From: an uncultured Burkholderiales bacterium
GTDB taxonomy: Bacteria > Pseudomonadota > Gammaproteobacteria > Burkholderiales > Burkholderiaceae_A
DNA: 64,000 bases
Direction of reading: 5' to 3'
Assembly: GCA_937864175.1 (NCBI GenBank)
Contig: CALMJH010000041.1
Location: 1-64,000, forward strand
Shown: positions 40,758 to 48,812 of the stretch, piece after piece
Numbering within the stretch: the stretch's first letter is position 1
Layout of the letters: each line of letters starts with the position of its first letter
The notes under the pieces: generated by a model
What the model was told of the DNA's origin: nothing
Database searches by the model: none
What the model saw: only the letters and a program-made list of their open reading frames with translations
Translations under genes and position numbers: made by a program

Positions 40758-42743
40758 TTAAATCGACTGCTTAAGCTGCTCCAAGATGGCTGGGTTTTCG
40801 AGGGTGGAGGTGTCCTGGGTAATTTCCTCGCCCTTGGCCAGGGTGCGAAGCAGGCGACGCATGATCTTGCCCGAGCGGGTCTTGGGCAGGTTGTCGCCAA
40901 ACCGGATCTCTTTGGGCTTGGCGATAGGACCGATCTCTTTGCCCACCCAATTGCGCAGCTCATTGGCCATCTTTTTGGCGTCCTCACCTGTGGGGCGAGC
41001 GCCTTTGAGGACCACGAAGGCCACGATGGCCTCACCGGTAAGCTCATCGGGGCGTCCCACCACGGCAGCCTCGGCGACCAGGTGGTTGGCCACCAAGGCC
41101 GACTCAATTTCCATGGTGCCCATGCGGTGACCAGAGACGTTGAGGACGTCGTCGATGCGGCCCATGATGGTGAAGTAGCCCGTGTCTTTGTCACGGATCG
41201 CGCCATCGCCAGCCAGATAGAGCCTCCCGCCGAGCTCCTCGGGGAAATAGGACTTCTTAAAGCGGTCGGGATCGCCCCAGATGGTTCGGATCATGGAGGG
41301 CCAGGGCTTCTTGACCACCAGAATCCCGCCCTGCCCGTTGGGCAGATCGCCTCCAGCCTCGTCGACGATGGCGGCCTGGATACCTGGAAATGGCAAGGTG
41401 CAAGAACCGGGAACCAGTGGCGTGGCACCTGGCATGGGGGTGATCATGTGACCACCGGTCTCGGTCTGCCAGAAGGTGTCGACAATGGGACAACGGCCGT
41501 GGCCCACGTTGGTGTGGTACCACATCCAGGCCTCGGGGTTGATGGGCTCGCCCACCGAACCCAGCAGCCGCAGCGACTTCAGGTTGAAGTGCTGGGGGTG
41601 GAACTCGGGCGTGGTCTCGCCGGCCTTGATGAGCGAGCGAATGGCAGTTGGGGCGGTGTAGAAAATGCTGACCTTGTGCTTCTGGATCATGTCCCAGAAT
41701 CGGCCAGCATTGGGATAGGTGGGCACGCCCTCGAAGACAATCTGGGTCGCCCCGCAGGCCAGGGGCCCGTAGGCAATGTAGGTGTGGCCGGTGACCCAGC
41801 CGATGTCGGCGGTACACCAGAAGACATCTTCGTCACGAATGTCGAAGGTGTACTTCATGGTGAGCTTGGCATGCAGCAGATAGCCGCCGCTGGAGTGCTG
41901 AACGCCCTTTGGCTTACCGGTAGAGCCAGAGGTGTAGAGGATGAACAAGGGGTGCTCGGCCTCGACCCAGACGGGTTCGCAGGTCTCGGCCTGGCCTTTG
42001 ACCAACTCGTCCATGTAGATGTCTCGACCCGCCACCATGGGCACATTGCCGCCCGTGCGGCGATAGACCACCACATGCTTGACGCCCTCGCAGCCGCCCA
42101 TGCCAAAAGCCTCGTCGACGGCTGGCTTGAGGGGAATGTTTTTGCCACCGCGGCACTGCTCGTCAGCAGCGATGACCAGCGTGGCGCCCGCATCCACCAC
42201 CCGCTCCTGCAGGCTCTTGGCAGAAAAGCCGCCAAAGACCACCGAGTGAATGACGCCCAGGCGAGCACAGGCCTGCATGGCCACAACGCCTTCGACCGAC
42301 ATGGGCATGTAGATCAGGGCCCGGTCGCCTTTTTTGTAGCCCAGGGATTTCAGGCCGTTGGCCAGCGCACAGACCTTGGCATAGAGCTGCTTGTAGGTGA
42401 TATGGGTGACCTCACCGCCGTCGGCCTCAAAAATAATCGCCACCTTGTCGCCATTGCCGTTGTCGATGTTGCGCTCGAGGCAGTTGTGGGAGACGTTGAG
42501 CTGACCGTCATCGAACCACTTGTAAAAAGGCGCATTGGACTCGTCGAGGGTCCGGGTAAAGGGCTTGTGCCAGGTGAGTTCCTCGCGGGCCCGCTTGGCC
42601 CAGAAGCCGGCATAGTCGTCCTCGGCCTCTTTGCAGAGCGCCTTGTAGGCCTGGAGGCTGTTGATCCTGGCTTTGGCTGCGAAATCATGGGGGGGTTCAA
42701 ATACCCGGTCTTCGTGCAGGACCGATTCAATGCCACTGGACAT
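40758..42743 (-). CDS. acs: acetyl-CoA synthetase
   Basis: Activates acetate to acetyl-CoA through acetyl-AMP. The 661-residue protein has the adenylate-forming motif [26 protein letters not shown] and the C-terminal [14 protein letters not shown] block with the acetylation-regulated lysine. The long N-terminal ACAS_N region separates it from medium-chain ligases. AGGAGGAGA is an excellent ribosome site upstream of the ATG. It is divergent from the UPF0114 gene across a 133-nt gap in which I saw only AT-rich patches. Confidence 0.97.
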   Translation of the reverse strand: MSSGIESVLHEDRVFEPPHDFAAKARINSLQAYKALCKEAEDDYAGFWAKRAREELTWHKPFTRTLDESNAPFYKWFDDGQLNVSHNCLERNIDNGNGDKVAIIFEADGGEVTHITYKQLYAKVCALANGLKSLGYKKGDRALIYMPMSVEGVVAMQACARLGVIHSVVFGGFSAKSLQERVVDAGATLVIAADEQCRGGKNIPLKPAVDEAFGMGGCEGVKHVVVYRRTGGNVPMVAGRDIYMDELVKGQAETCEPVWVEAEHPLFILYTSGSTGKPKGVQHSSGGYLLHAKLTMKYTFDIRDEDVFWCTADIGWVTGHTYIAYGPLACGATQIVFEGVPTYPNAGRFWDMIQKHKVSIFYTAPTAIRSLIKAGETTPEFHPQHFNLKSLRLLGSVGEPINPEAWMWYHTNVGHGRCPIVDTFWQTETGGHMITPMPGATPLVPGSCTLPFPGIQAAIVDEAGGDLPNGQGGILVVKKPWPSMIRTIWGDPDRFKKSYFPEELGGRLYLAGDGAIRDKDTGYFTIMGRIDDVLNVSGHRMGTMEIESALVANHLVAEAAVVGRPDELTGEAIVAFVVLKGARPTGEDAKKMANELRNWVGKEIGPIAKPKEIRFGDNLPKTRSGKIMRRLLRTLAKGEEITQDTSTLENPAILEQLKQSI

Positions 42744-42876
42744 CGTTGTCTCCTCCTAAGAGATAATAGAAACCTGTTTTAAGGCGTTGCGGCCGATTTT
42801 TTATCGTCTAGGGCCTGCCGCGCCTGCCTGTTCCGGCTTTTCACTCAAATCTACGCCAAAAAACTGCACCTGTCAT

Positions 42877-43404
42877 ATGCGCTACCTCAAACCCCTGCCT
42901 CAATTTATCTTCGCCACCCGCTGGCTCCAACTGCCCCTCTACCTGGGCCTGATCGTGGCCCAAGCCGTCTATGTCTTTCACTTCTGGGTCGAACTGGGCC
43001 ACCTGCTGACCGGCGTTTTTGCCCCGGCCGAGGGCACCAAGTCCCTGACCGAGACGGCCATCATGCTGATCGTCCTAGGCCTCATCGACGTGGTGATGAT
43101 TAGCAACCTGCTCATCATGGTTATCGTGGGTGGCTACGAGACCTTTGTCTCCCGAATGAACCTGGAGAATCATCCTGACCAGCCGGAATGGCTCTCGCAC
43201 GTGAATGCCTCGGTCCTGAAGGTCAAGCTGGCCACCGCCATCATCGGCATCTCCTCGATTCACCTGCTCAAGACCTTTATCAACGCCCAGGAATACAGCG
43301 AAAAGACACTCATCGCCCAGACGATGATCCACGTGGTCTTTCTGTTCTCGGCGATTGCCATCGCCTATTGCGACAAGCTCATGTCCAAGCCCAGCAACCA
43401 CTAA
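42877..43404 (+). CDS. UPF0114 (YqhA-like) integral membrane protein
   Basis: A 175-residue protein of the UPF0114 family with about four membrane segments and no assigned biochemical role. The ATG at 42877 begins MRYLKPLPQFIFATRWLQLP, the conserved start. A start at 42787 would add 30 unconserved residues. Conserved segments include LIMVIVGGYETFVSRMNL and KLATAIIGISSIHLLKTFI. It lies 21 nt before the fumarase gene and is probably co-transcribed with it. Confidence 0.88.
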   Translation: MRYLKPLPQFIFATRWLQLPLYLGLIVAQAVYVFHFWVELGHLLTGVFAPAEGTKSLTETAIMLIVLGLIDVVMISNLLIMVIVGGYETFVSRMNLENHPDQPEWLSHVNASVLKVKLATAIIGISSIHLLKTFINAQEYSEKTLIAQTMIHVVFLFSAIAIAYCDKLMSKPSNH

Positions 43405-43425
43405 TTCAAACCACCGGAGCCCTCC

Positions 43426-44949
43426 ATGGCCAGCATTCGTCAGAGCGACCTGATTCAGAGCATTCGAGATGCCTTCCAGTTCATCAGCTACTACCATCCG
43501 AAAGACTTTCTCGATGCCCTGGCCAAGGCCTACGAGCACGAGCAGAGCCCAGCCGCCCGGGATGCCATCGCCCAGATTCTGGCCAACAGCCGCATGAGTG
43601 CCGAGGGCCACCGGCCCATCTGCCAAGACACGGGCATTGCCACCGTCTTTATAAAAGTTGGCATGAAGGTCCAGTGGACCGATGCCAGCCTGTCGGTCAC
43701 CGAGATGATCAACGAGGGGGTGCGTCAGGCCTACACCCACTCGGCCAACCCACTGCGGGCCTCGGTCTTGGCAGACCCCACTGGCACCAAAAAGAACACG
43801 AAAGACAATACCCCCGCGGTGATTCACTACGAGATCGTTGAAGGCGATGGCGTGGAGGTGATTTGTGCCGCCAAGGGCGGTGGCAGCGAGGCCAAGTCCA
43901 AGCTCCAGGTCCTGAACCCCAGCGACAGCATTGCCGATTGGGTTCTCAAGACGGTGCCCACCATGGGTGCTGGCTGGTGCCCACCCGGCATCCTGGGGAT
44001 CGGCGTCGGTGGCACACCCGAGAAGGCGGCTGTTTTGGCCAAAGAGGCCCTGATGGCCCCCATAGACATGGCCGAGCTAAAGGCCCGCGGACCCCGCAAT
44101 CGCGTGGAAGAACTGCGTATTGAAATCTACGACCGGGTCAATGCGTTGGGCATCGGCGCCCAGGGCTTGGGTGGCTTGACGACGGTGCTCGACGTGAAGA
44201 TCCTCGACTACCCAACCCATGCTGCCAACCTGCCGGTGGCCATGATCCCTAACTGTGCCGCCACCCGACACATTCACTTCCATCTCGACGGCAGTGGACC
44301 GGCGGTCTTTACGCCCCCAGCCCTGTCGGACTGGCCCGATGTCACCTGGACCGCCGATGTCCAAAAGAGCCGGCGCGTCAACCTGGACACGCTGACCCCA
44401 GAGGAAGTTGCCAGCTGGGCCCCAGGTCAGACGCTTCTGCTCAATGGCCGGCTCCTCACCGGCCGAGATGCAGCCCACAAGCGCATTGCAGACATGCTGG
44501 CCCGCGGCGAAAAGCTGCCTGTCGACTTCACCAACCGGGTGATTTATTACGTCGGTCCTGTGGACCCGATTGCCGGGGAGGCTGTTGGACCAGCAGGCCC
44601 CACCACCTCCACCCGCATGGACAAGTTCACCGAGACCATGCTGGGCCAGACGGGGCTCATTGGCATGGTCGGCAAAGCCGAACGCGGCCCCGAGACAGTC
44701 GCCACCATCAAGAAATACCGCAGGGCCTACCTGATCGCAGTGGGCGGATCGGCCTATCTGGTGAGCAAGGCCATCAAGAAGTCCAGGGTCCTGGCCTTCG
44801 AAGACCTGGGCATGGAGGCGATTTACGAATTTGAGGTGCAGGACATGCCGGTCACGGTGGCCGTGGACTCCCAGGGCAATTCAGTCCACGAGACGGGCCC
44901 GAAGGAGTGGCAGGTCAAGATCGCCAATCTCAAAACCCAGGCGGCGTAG
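43426..44949 (+). CDS. fumA: class I (Fe-S) fumarate hydratase
   Basis: Interconverts fumarate and malate in the TCA cycle using an oxygen-sensitive [4Fe-4S] cluster. The 507-residue single chain joins alpha and beta regions. Candidate cluster Cys residues lie in HRPICQDTGIA and IPNCAATRHIHF, and KGGGSEAKSKLQ is a hallmark. The C-terminal beta domain has TSTRMDKFTETMLGQTGLIGMVGKAERG. GAGCC lies upstream of the ATG. The gene symbol follows the class I archetype; fumB would be equivalent. Confidence 0.94.
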   Translation: MASIRQSDLIQSIRDAFQFISYYHPKDFLDALAKAYEHEQSPAARDAIAQILANSRMSAEGHRPICQDTGIATVFIKVGMKVQWTDASLSVTEMINEGVRQAYTHSANPLRASVLADPTGTKKNTKDNTPAVIHYEIVEGDGVEVICAAKGGGSEAKSKLQVLNPSDSIADWVLKTVPTMGAGWCPPGILGIGVGGTPEKAAVLAKEALMAPIDMAELKARGPRNRVEELRIEIYDRVNALGIGAQGLGGLTTVLDVKILDYPTHAANLPVAMIPNCAATRHIHFHLDGSGPAVFTPPALSDWPDVTWTADVQKSRRVNLDTLTPEEVASWAPGQTLLLNGRLLTGRDAAHKRIADMLARGEKLPVDFTNRVIYYVGPVDPIAGEAVGPAGPTTSTRMDKFTETMLGQTGLIGMVGKAERGPETVATIKKYRRAYLIAVGGSAYLVSKAIKKSRVLAFEDLGMEAIYEFEVQDMPVTVAVDSQGNSVHETGPKEWQVKIANLKTQAA

Positions 44950-44971
44950 AAGGCAGCCGCCGGCATTCGCT

Positions 44972-45032
44972 GGGGGCCTCGGAGGGAACCGCCGGCGCTT
45001 GCCGACGGCCCCGGGGGGCCCGACTCTTTTTA
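44972..45032. terminator. GC-rich inverted repeats between fumA and the GlcG-like gene
   Basis: The 80-nt convergent gap is very GC-rich and contains several overlapping inverted repeats, including GGCCCCGGGGGGCC at 45007-45020 followed by CTCTTTTTA. It could work as a terminator for fumA, but the hairpin to T-run distance is poor and the pairing is ambiguous. Confidence 0.3.
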
Positions 45033-45437
45033 GAGACCCAAGGCGGCTACACCGGCCTTGGCGATCTGGGCGTCCTCGGTGGACTTCACATTCGAGACTC
45101 CAATTGCACCAACACAAATGCCGTCGACCATCACAGGCACACCCCCCTCGAGCATGCCCTTGAGTTCGGGGGCCGAGAGGAACGAGGTCCGACCATTGTT
45201 GATGACGTCTTCGTAGATCTTGGATTCACGCCGACCAAGGGCCGCGGTTTTGGCCTTTTCTGGGGCGATGTAGGCAGAGATGGGGGGCGCGCCCTCTAGC
45301 CGCTTGAACCAGAGCAGGTGGCCGCCGTCGTCGCAGATGGCAATGCTCACGACCCAGTTGTTTTTCTTGGCCTCTGCCTCGGCGGCAGCGCCCATGAGTT
45401 CGACATCGGCCTGGGTCAGCATGGGACGTTGTTTCAA
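45030..45437 (-). CDS. GlcG/HbpS-like (DUF336) protein
   Basis: A 135-residue protein of the GlcG/HbpS family, small cytoplasmic or secreted proteins, some of which bind heme or sense redox state. The conserved core is LTQADVELMGAAAEAEAKKNNW, then AICDDGGHLLWFKRLEGAPP and GGVPVMVDGICVGAIGVS. I place the start at TTG 45437 (MKQRPMLTQADVE) because AGGAG lies 6 nt upstream. ATG 45422 is an alternative. No signal peptide is visible. It is divergent from an iron-binding protein gene, which hints at an iron or heme link, unproven. Confidence 0.85.
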   Translation of the reverse strand: MKQRPMLTQADVELMGAAAEAEAKKNNWVVSIAICDDGGHLLWFKRLEGAPPISAYIAPEKAKTAALGRRESKIYEDVINNGRTSFLSAPELKGMLEGGVPVMVDGICVGAIGVSNVKSTEDAQIAKAGVAALGL

Positions 45438-45518
45438 GTTGGACTCCTGGAGGAATGAAGTCGCACACTCTGCCACAGGCCAAGGGTTTCGGCCTCTGGG
45501 GCTAGCCCGGGGGTCTAT

Positions 45519-45547
45519 TTGCAAATAAGAAAAGTTCGTATTAATAT
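45519..45547 (+). promoter_or_regulatory. candidate sigma-70 promoter for the iron-binding protein gene
   Basis: TTGCAA (45519-45524) and TAATAT (45542-45547) are separated by 17 bp, each with four of six consensus matches. The interval contains AATAAGAAAAGTTCGTATT, a weak palindrome with only partial resemblance to a Fur box. The predicted start is near 45554, giving a leader of about 70 nt that includes the C-rich tract. Confidence 0.45.
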
Positions 45548-45566
45548 TCACACCAAGAGATCAGAG

Positions 45567-45600
45567 CCCTACCCTACCCCCCTACCCCATCCCCCAACCC
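45567..45600 (-). other. G-tract array (potential G-quadruplex) in the leader of the iron-binding protein gene
   Basis: The minus strand carries six G-runs of 3, 5, 4, 6, 3 and 3 bases separated by two-base linkers (TT, AT, TA, TA, TA), a telomere-like (TAGGG) pattern. The plus strand, and so the mRNA leader, is correspondingly C-rich with no G. The motif meets the usual criteria for an intramolecular quadruplex on the transcription template strand. Function is unknown. Confidence 0.75.
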
Positions 45601-45623
45601 ATCCAACCGAAGCCTTGCTCCCC

Positions 45624-46679
45624 ATGAAAAACCACCTCCAAGCAAAACCCCTCCGCAGACTCATTGGCCTGGCCGTCCTGGCTGCCCTGGCCAGCCCCCT
45701 GCTGCCCAGCCCAAGCGCCCAGGCGGCCAGCGAGCTCAACCTCTACACAGCCCGCCACTACAGCAGTGACGACGCCCTCTACGAGAAATTCACCAAAGCG
45801 ACGGGTATCAAGATCAATGTCGTCAGCGCCGGCGACGAGGCCCTTTTGCAGAGAATCAAAAGCGAGGGTGCAGCGAGCCCCGGTGATGTCCTGCTGCTAG
45901 CGGATGCCTCACGGCTGGTTGCAGCCGAGCAAGAAGGCCTCTTTCAGCCCACCCAGTCGACCTTGCTCGAAAAAAGTATTCCAGCGAGCCTTCGCTCAGG
46001 CACTCTCTGGTTTGGTCTGACCACGCGAGCCCGCGTCTTGGTCATTGACCCTGCCCGGGTCAAGCCAGACGCCGTGAAGACCTATGCAGACCTGGCGAGC
46101 CCCGCCCTCAAGGGCCTGGTCTGTACCCGCACCGCCGCCCATCCCTACATGATCTCGCTCATCGCCTCGCAAGTCGCCCACCAGGGCGAAGACAAGACCG
46201 AGGCCTGGGCCAAGGGGGTTGTCGCCAACCTGGCCATGAAGCCCAAAGGGGGTGACACCGACCAGATCAAGGCTGTGGCCTCTGGTCAGTGCGGCGTCGC
46301 GGTCAGCAACAGCTACTACTACGCCCGTCTCATGCGCAGCAACAACCCCGAAGACCAGGCAGTCATTGCAAAGACCAAAGTGGTCTGGCCTGACCAGGCC
46401 GGCCGTGGCACACACATCAACGTCTCTGGTGGTGGCACTCTGAAAAACGCCCCCAACAAAGACCATGCCAAGAAGTTTCTGGAGTTTCTTGCCAGCAAAG
46501 AGGCCCAGGCCGACTTTGCCAACGGCAACAACGAATGGCCGGTCGTGGCTGGCGTCAAGACCGAGAACCCTGCCCTGACTGCGCTCGGAAAATTCAAGCG
46601 CGATCCCCAGCCCATCGCAGACTTTGCCAAGCAGATTCGGACAGCCCAGCAGATCGCAGACAAGACAGGCTGGAAGTAA
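45624..46679 (+). CDS. periplasmic Fe(III) ABC transporter substrate-binding protein
   Basis: A 351-residue binding protein of the FbpA/FutA/AfuA type. From ATG 45624 it has a signal peptide (KPLRRLIGLAVLAALASPLL... AQA, cleavage near residue 35), then ELNLYTARHYSSDDALYEKF, which is diagnostic. A late NSYYYARL supplies the tyrosines typical of iron coordination. The leader lacks a clear purine-rich ribosome site before CCCCATG. No permease or ATPase gene adjoins it, so its partner transporter must be elsewhere. It ends 2 nt before the convergent ridA-like gene. Confidence 0.9.
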   Translation: MKNHLQAKPLRRLIGLAVLAALASPLLPSPSAQAASELNLYTARHYSSDDALYEKFTKATGIKINVVSAGDEALLQRIKSEGAASPGDVLLLADASRLVAAEQEGLFQPTQSTLLEKSIPASLRSGTLWFGLTTRARVLVIDPARVKPDAVKTYADLASPALKGLVCTRTAAHPYMISLIASQVAHQGEDKTEAWAKGVVANLAMKPKGGDTDQIKAVASGQCGVAVSNSYYYARLMRSNNPEDQAVIAKTKVVWPDQAGRGTHINVSGGGTLKNAPNKDHAKKFLEFLASKEAQADFANGNNEWPVVAGVKTENPALTALGKFKRDPQPIADFAKQIRTAQQIADKTGWK

Positions 46680-46681
46680 GG

Positions 46682-47035
46682 TTAGCGCTGAGCCGCGATG
46701 ACCTTGATTTCCACCTTGTAGGCGGGTGAGGCCATGGCCGCCTGGACCGTTGCCCGGGCGGGCGTGGCCCCTGGGACGACCCAGGGTTCCCAGACGCTGT
46801 TCATCTTGGGAAAGTCTGCAATATCAGCCAGAAAAACCTGGGCAGACAAGATGCGCGACTTGTCTGACCCGGCCTGGGCCAGCAGTCGGTCGATTGCAGC
46901 CAGGACCTGCTGGGTCTGGCCCACCACATCGGCTGTCGGGTCGGCCGCCACCTGACCAGCCAGGTAGACCACCCGATTGAAGATGCAGGCCTCTGACATG
47001 CGAGGACCGACCTCTAGACGCTGAATATCCGACAC
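46682..47035 (-). CDS. RidA family (YjgF/YER057c) deaminase-like protein
   Basis: A 117-residue RidA-type protein; archetypes hydrolyse reactive enamine/imine intermediates released by PLP enzymes. Conserved segments are FNRVVYLAGQVAADP, VFLADIADFPKMNSVWEPWV and PARATVQAAMASPAYKVEI, in which the Arg of PARATVQ is the usual substrate-binding residue. It may belong to a RidA subfamily other than RidA itself. It lies 30 nt downstream of the alpha/beta hydrolase gene and is likely co-transcribed with it. Confidence 0.9.
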   Translation of the reverse strand: MSDIQRLEVGPRMSEACIFNRVVYLAGQVAADPTADVVGQTQQVLAAIDRLLAQAGSDKSRILSAQVFLADIADFPKMNSVWEPWVVPGATPARATVQAAMASPAYKVEIKVIAAQR

Positions 47036-47065
47036 AGTGAACTCCTTTGAGCGAGGGTTGAAAAA

Positions 47066-47944
47066 TTAATGGGACTGCCGAACGATGAAGTCCTGAACAA
47101 GGTCGATCTGGTCCGCCGAGAGCAAGGAAGGCGCGTGACCGACATCGGGCAGGGTCGCAAGCTGGGCCCGCGGCCCGCGCAGGGTCATGGACTGAGCCAC
47201 CTCGGCGGTGAGAAGGTCACTAAGCGCCCCTCGCAGCAGCAGAGTCGGCACGCGGATCTGGTCGTAGACAGGCCAGAGGTCAAGGTCGGCCGCATGGCCA
47301 GCATTGGCCTCGATGGCCTTTTGAAACGGCACGGCAATGGCCGGATCATAATGAAACCGCCAGCCTCCCGCCGGGTCGTCCCTGACCACCACGCGCGTCA
47401 GAAAGGCCCACTGCTCAGGCGTGTGGCGACCGAAGCCAGCGAAGATCTTCTCCACCAGGGCCTGGGCCTGGTCGAATGTCTGAAAGTGTGGATTGGCCCC
47501 CAGGTATTGACCAATCCGATCAAGGGCCGGGCCACTGACCACCGCCCCAACATCGTTCAGAACCAGAGACTGAAATTCCAGCGCTGGCGTCGGCGTCCCC
47601 GCCAGCAGCATGCCAATAAGACCTCCCATCGAGGTTCCAACCCAGTGAAGGCGGTCTCGCTGGAGTTGTTGGGCCATGGCCAGAAGGTCCTGGGCATACT
47701 GACCGATGTGGTAGTGAGTCGGGTCTGCCAGACGGTCTGATTCCCCGCGACCCACCACATCGGGGGCCAGGACCCAATACCGGTCGGCCAATCGCTCGGC
47801 CAGGGGCGTGAAATCCAAGGAGACGCGGGTGAGGCCATGGACGCAGACCACCGTCTGAGAGGCGCTGGGTGACCCCCAACTCCGAACGGCCATGCGATGG
47901 GGACCGGCGGGACTGCGGCAGTCAATGGCGATTAGGTCGTTCAT
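47066..47944 (-). CDS. alpha/beta hydrolase
   Basis: A 292-residue alpha/beta-hydrolase fold enzyme with unknown substrate. The oxyanion segment VVCVHGLTRVSLDFTPLA is near residue 33 and the nucleophile elbow WVGTSMGGLIGM supplies the Ser. A late DVGHAPSLL supplies the catalytic His. It is divergent from 3-hydroxybutyrate dehydrogenase and upstream of ridA-like. A role in hydroxybutyrate or ester metabolism would be speculative. The leader has an eight-T run and no clear Shine-Dalgarno sequence. Confidence 0.82.
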   Translation of the reverse strand: MNDLIAIDCRSPAGPHRMAVRSWGSPSASQTVVCVHGLTRVSLDFTPLAERLADRYWVLAPDVVGRGESDRLADPTHYHIGQYAQDLLAMAQQLQRDRLHWVGTSMGGLIGMLLAGTPTPALEFQSLVLNDVGAVVSGPALDRIGQYLGANPHFQTFDQAQALVEKIFAGFGRHTPEQWAFLTRVVVRDDPAGGWRFHYDPAIAVPFQKAIEANAGHAADLDLWPVYDQIRVPTLLLRGALSDLLTAEVAQSMTLRGPRAQLATLPDVGHAPSLLSADQIDLVQDFIVRQSH

Positions 47945-48016
47945 GGCAAAAAAAACGAGGCGGGCCTGCTAATCTGAAAGGAGTCACATGCTAACAACTT
48001 CAGAAAGGAAGATCAG

Positions 48017-48805
48017 ATGGGCATGCTCTCGGGCAAAACCGCGCTTGTCACAGGCTCCACCAGCGGCATTGGACTTGGCATGGCCAAGGCCCTGGCCGCC
48101 CAGGGTGCAGACCTCGTTCTCAACGGCTTTGGCGATTCGGGCCATATTCAAGAGCTCCAGCAAGACCTCCAACGTCAATGGGGCATCAAGACGATTCACC
48201 ACGGCGCCGACATGTCCAAGCCTGCGGAGATTGAAGACCTGATTCAGACCGCCGAAAAGACCTTCGGAGGCGTGGACGTCTTGGTGAACAATGCAGGAAT
48301 TCAGCACGTCAGCCTGGTGGAAGACTTTCCTGTAGAGAAATGGGATGCCGTCATCGCCATCAACCTCTCGTCCGCCTTTCACACCAGCCGACTGGTTCTG
48401 CCAGGCATGAAGGCCCGAAACTTTGGACGAATCCTTAACATCGCCTCCGCCCATGGACTGGTGGCCTCTGCCCAGAAATCTGCCTATGTCGCAGCCAAGC
48501 ATGGCCTGGTGGGCCTGACCAAGGTCATCGCACTGGAGACAGCGCAGACCGGCATCACCTGCAATGCCATCTGTCCCGGCTGGGTCCTGACGCCTCTGGT
48601 GCAAAAGCAGGTCGATGCCCGGGCCCAGGCCGAGGGCTTGTCGGGGGACGAGGCCAAGAGGCGTCTGCTGCTGGAAAAACAGCCCTCGGGAGAGTTTGTG
48701 ACGCCCGAACAGTTGGCAGGCCTCGCTGTCTTTTTGTGCTCGTCAGCCGCTGACCAAGTCCGGGGTGTTGCCTGGAACATGGATGGTGGCTGGGTGGCCC
48801 AATAA
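48017..48805 (+). CDS. bdhA: 3-hydroxybutyrate dehydrogenase (SDR family)
   Basis: Oxidises D-3-hydroxybutyrate to acetoacetate with NAD, a step in polyhydroxybutyrate use. The 262-residue short-chain dehydrogenase has the cofactor motif TGSTSGIGLGMA, NNAGIQHV, a catalytic SAYVAAKHGLVG (Tyr-X3-Lys) and ITCNAICPGWVLTPLV. The GIQHV and the terminal NMDGGWVAQ match 3-hydroxybutyrate dehydrogenases. AGGAAG is 6 nt upstream of the ATG. No PHB synthesis genes are in the window. A generic SDR is the fallback call. Confidence 0.9.
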   Translation: MGMLSGKTALVTGSTSGIGLGMAKALAAQGADLVLNGFGDSGHIQELQQDLQRQWGIKTIHHGADMSKPAEIEDLIQTAEKTFGGVDVLVNNAGIQHVSLVEDFPVEKWDAVIAINLSSAFHTSRLVLPGMKARNFGRILNIASAHGLVASAQKSAYVAAKHGLVGLTKVIALETAQTGITCNAICPGWVLTPLVQKQVDARAQAEGLSGDEAKRRLLLEKQPSGEFVTPEQLAGLAVFLCSSAADQVRGVAWNMDGGWVAQ

Positions 48806-48812
48806 GCGGCCG

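Noticed and set aside
41082-42782. 566-codon open frame opposite acs
   Set aside because: It mirrors the acetyl-CoA synthetase codons, is rich in Gly/His/Val as antisense frames are, and has no ribosome site or motif.
45525-45547. Fur box upstream of the iron-binding protein gene
   Set aside because: The best 19-bp alignment matches the consensus at only about half the positions, which is weak in an AT-rich promoter.
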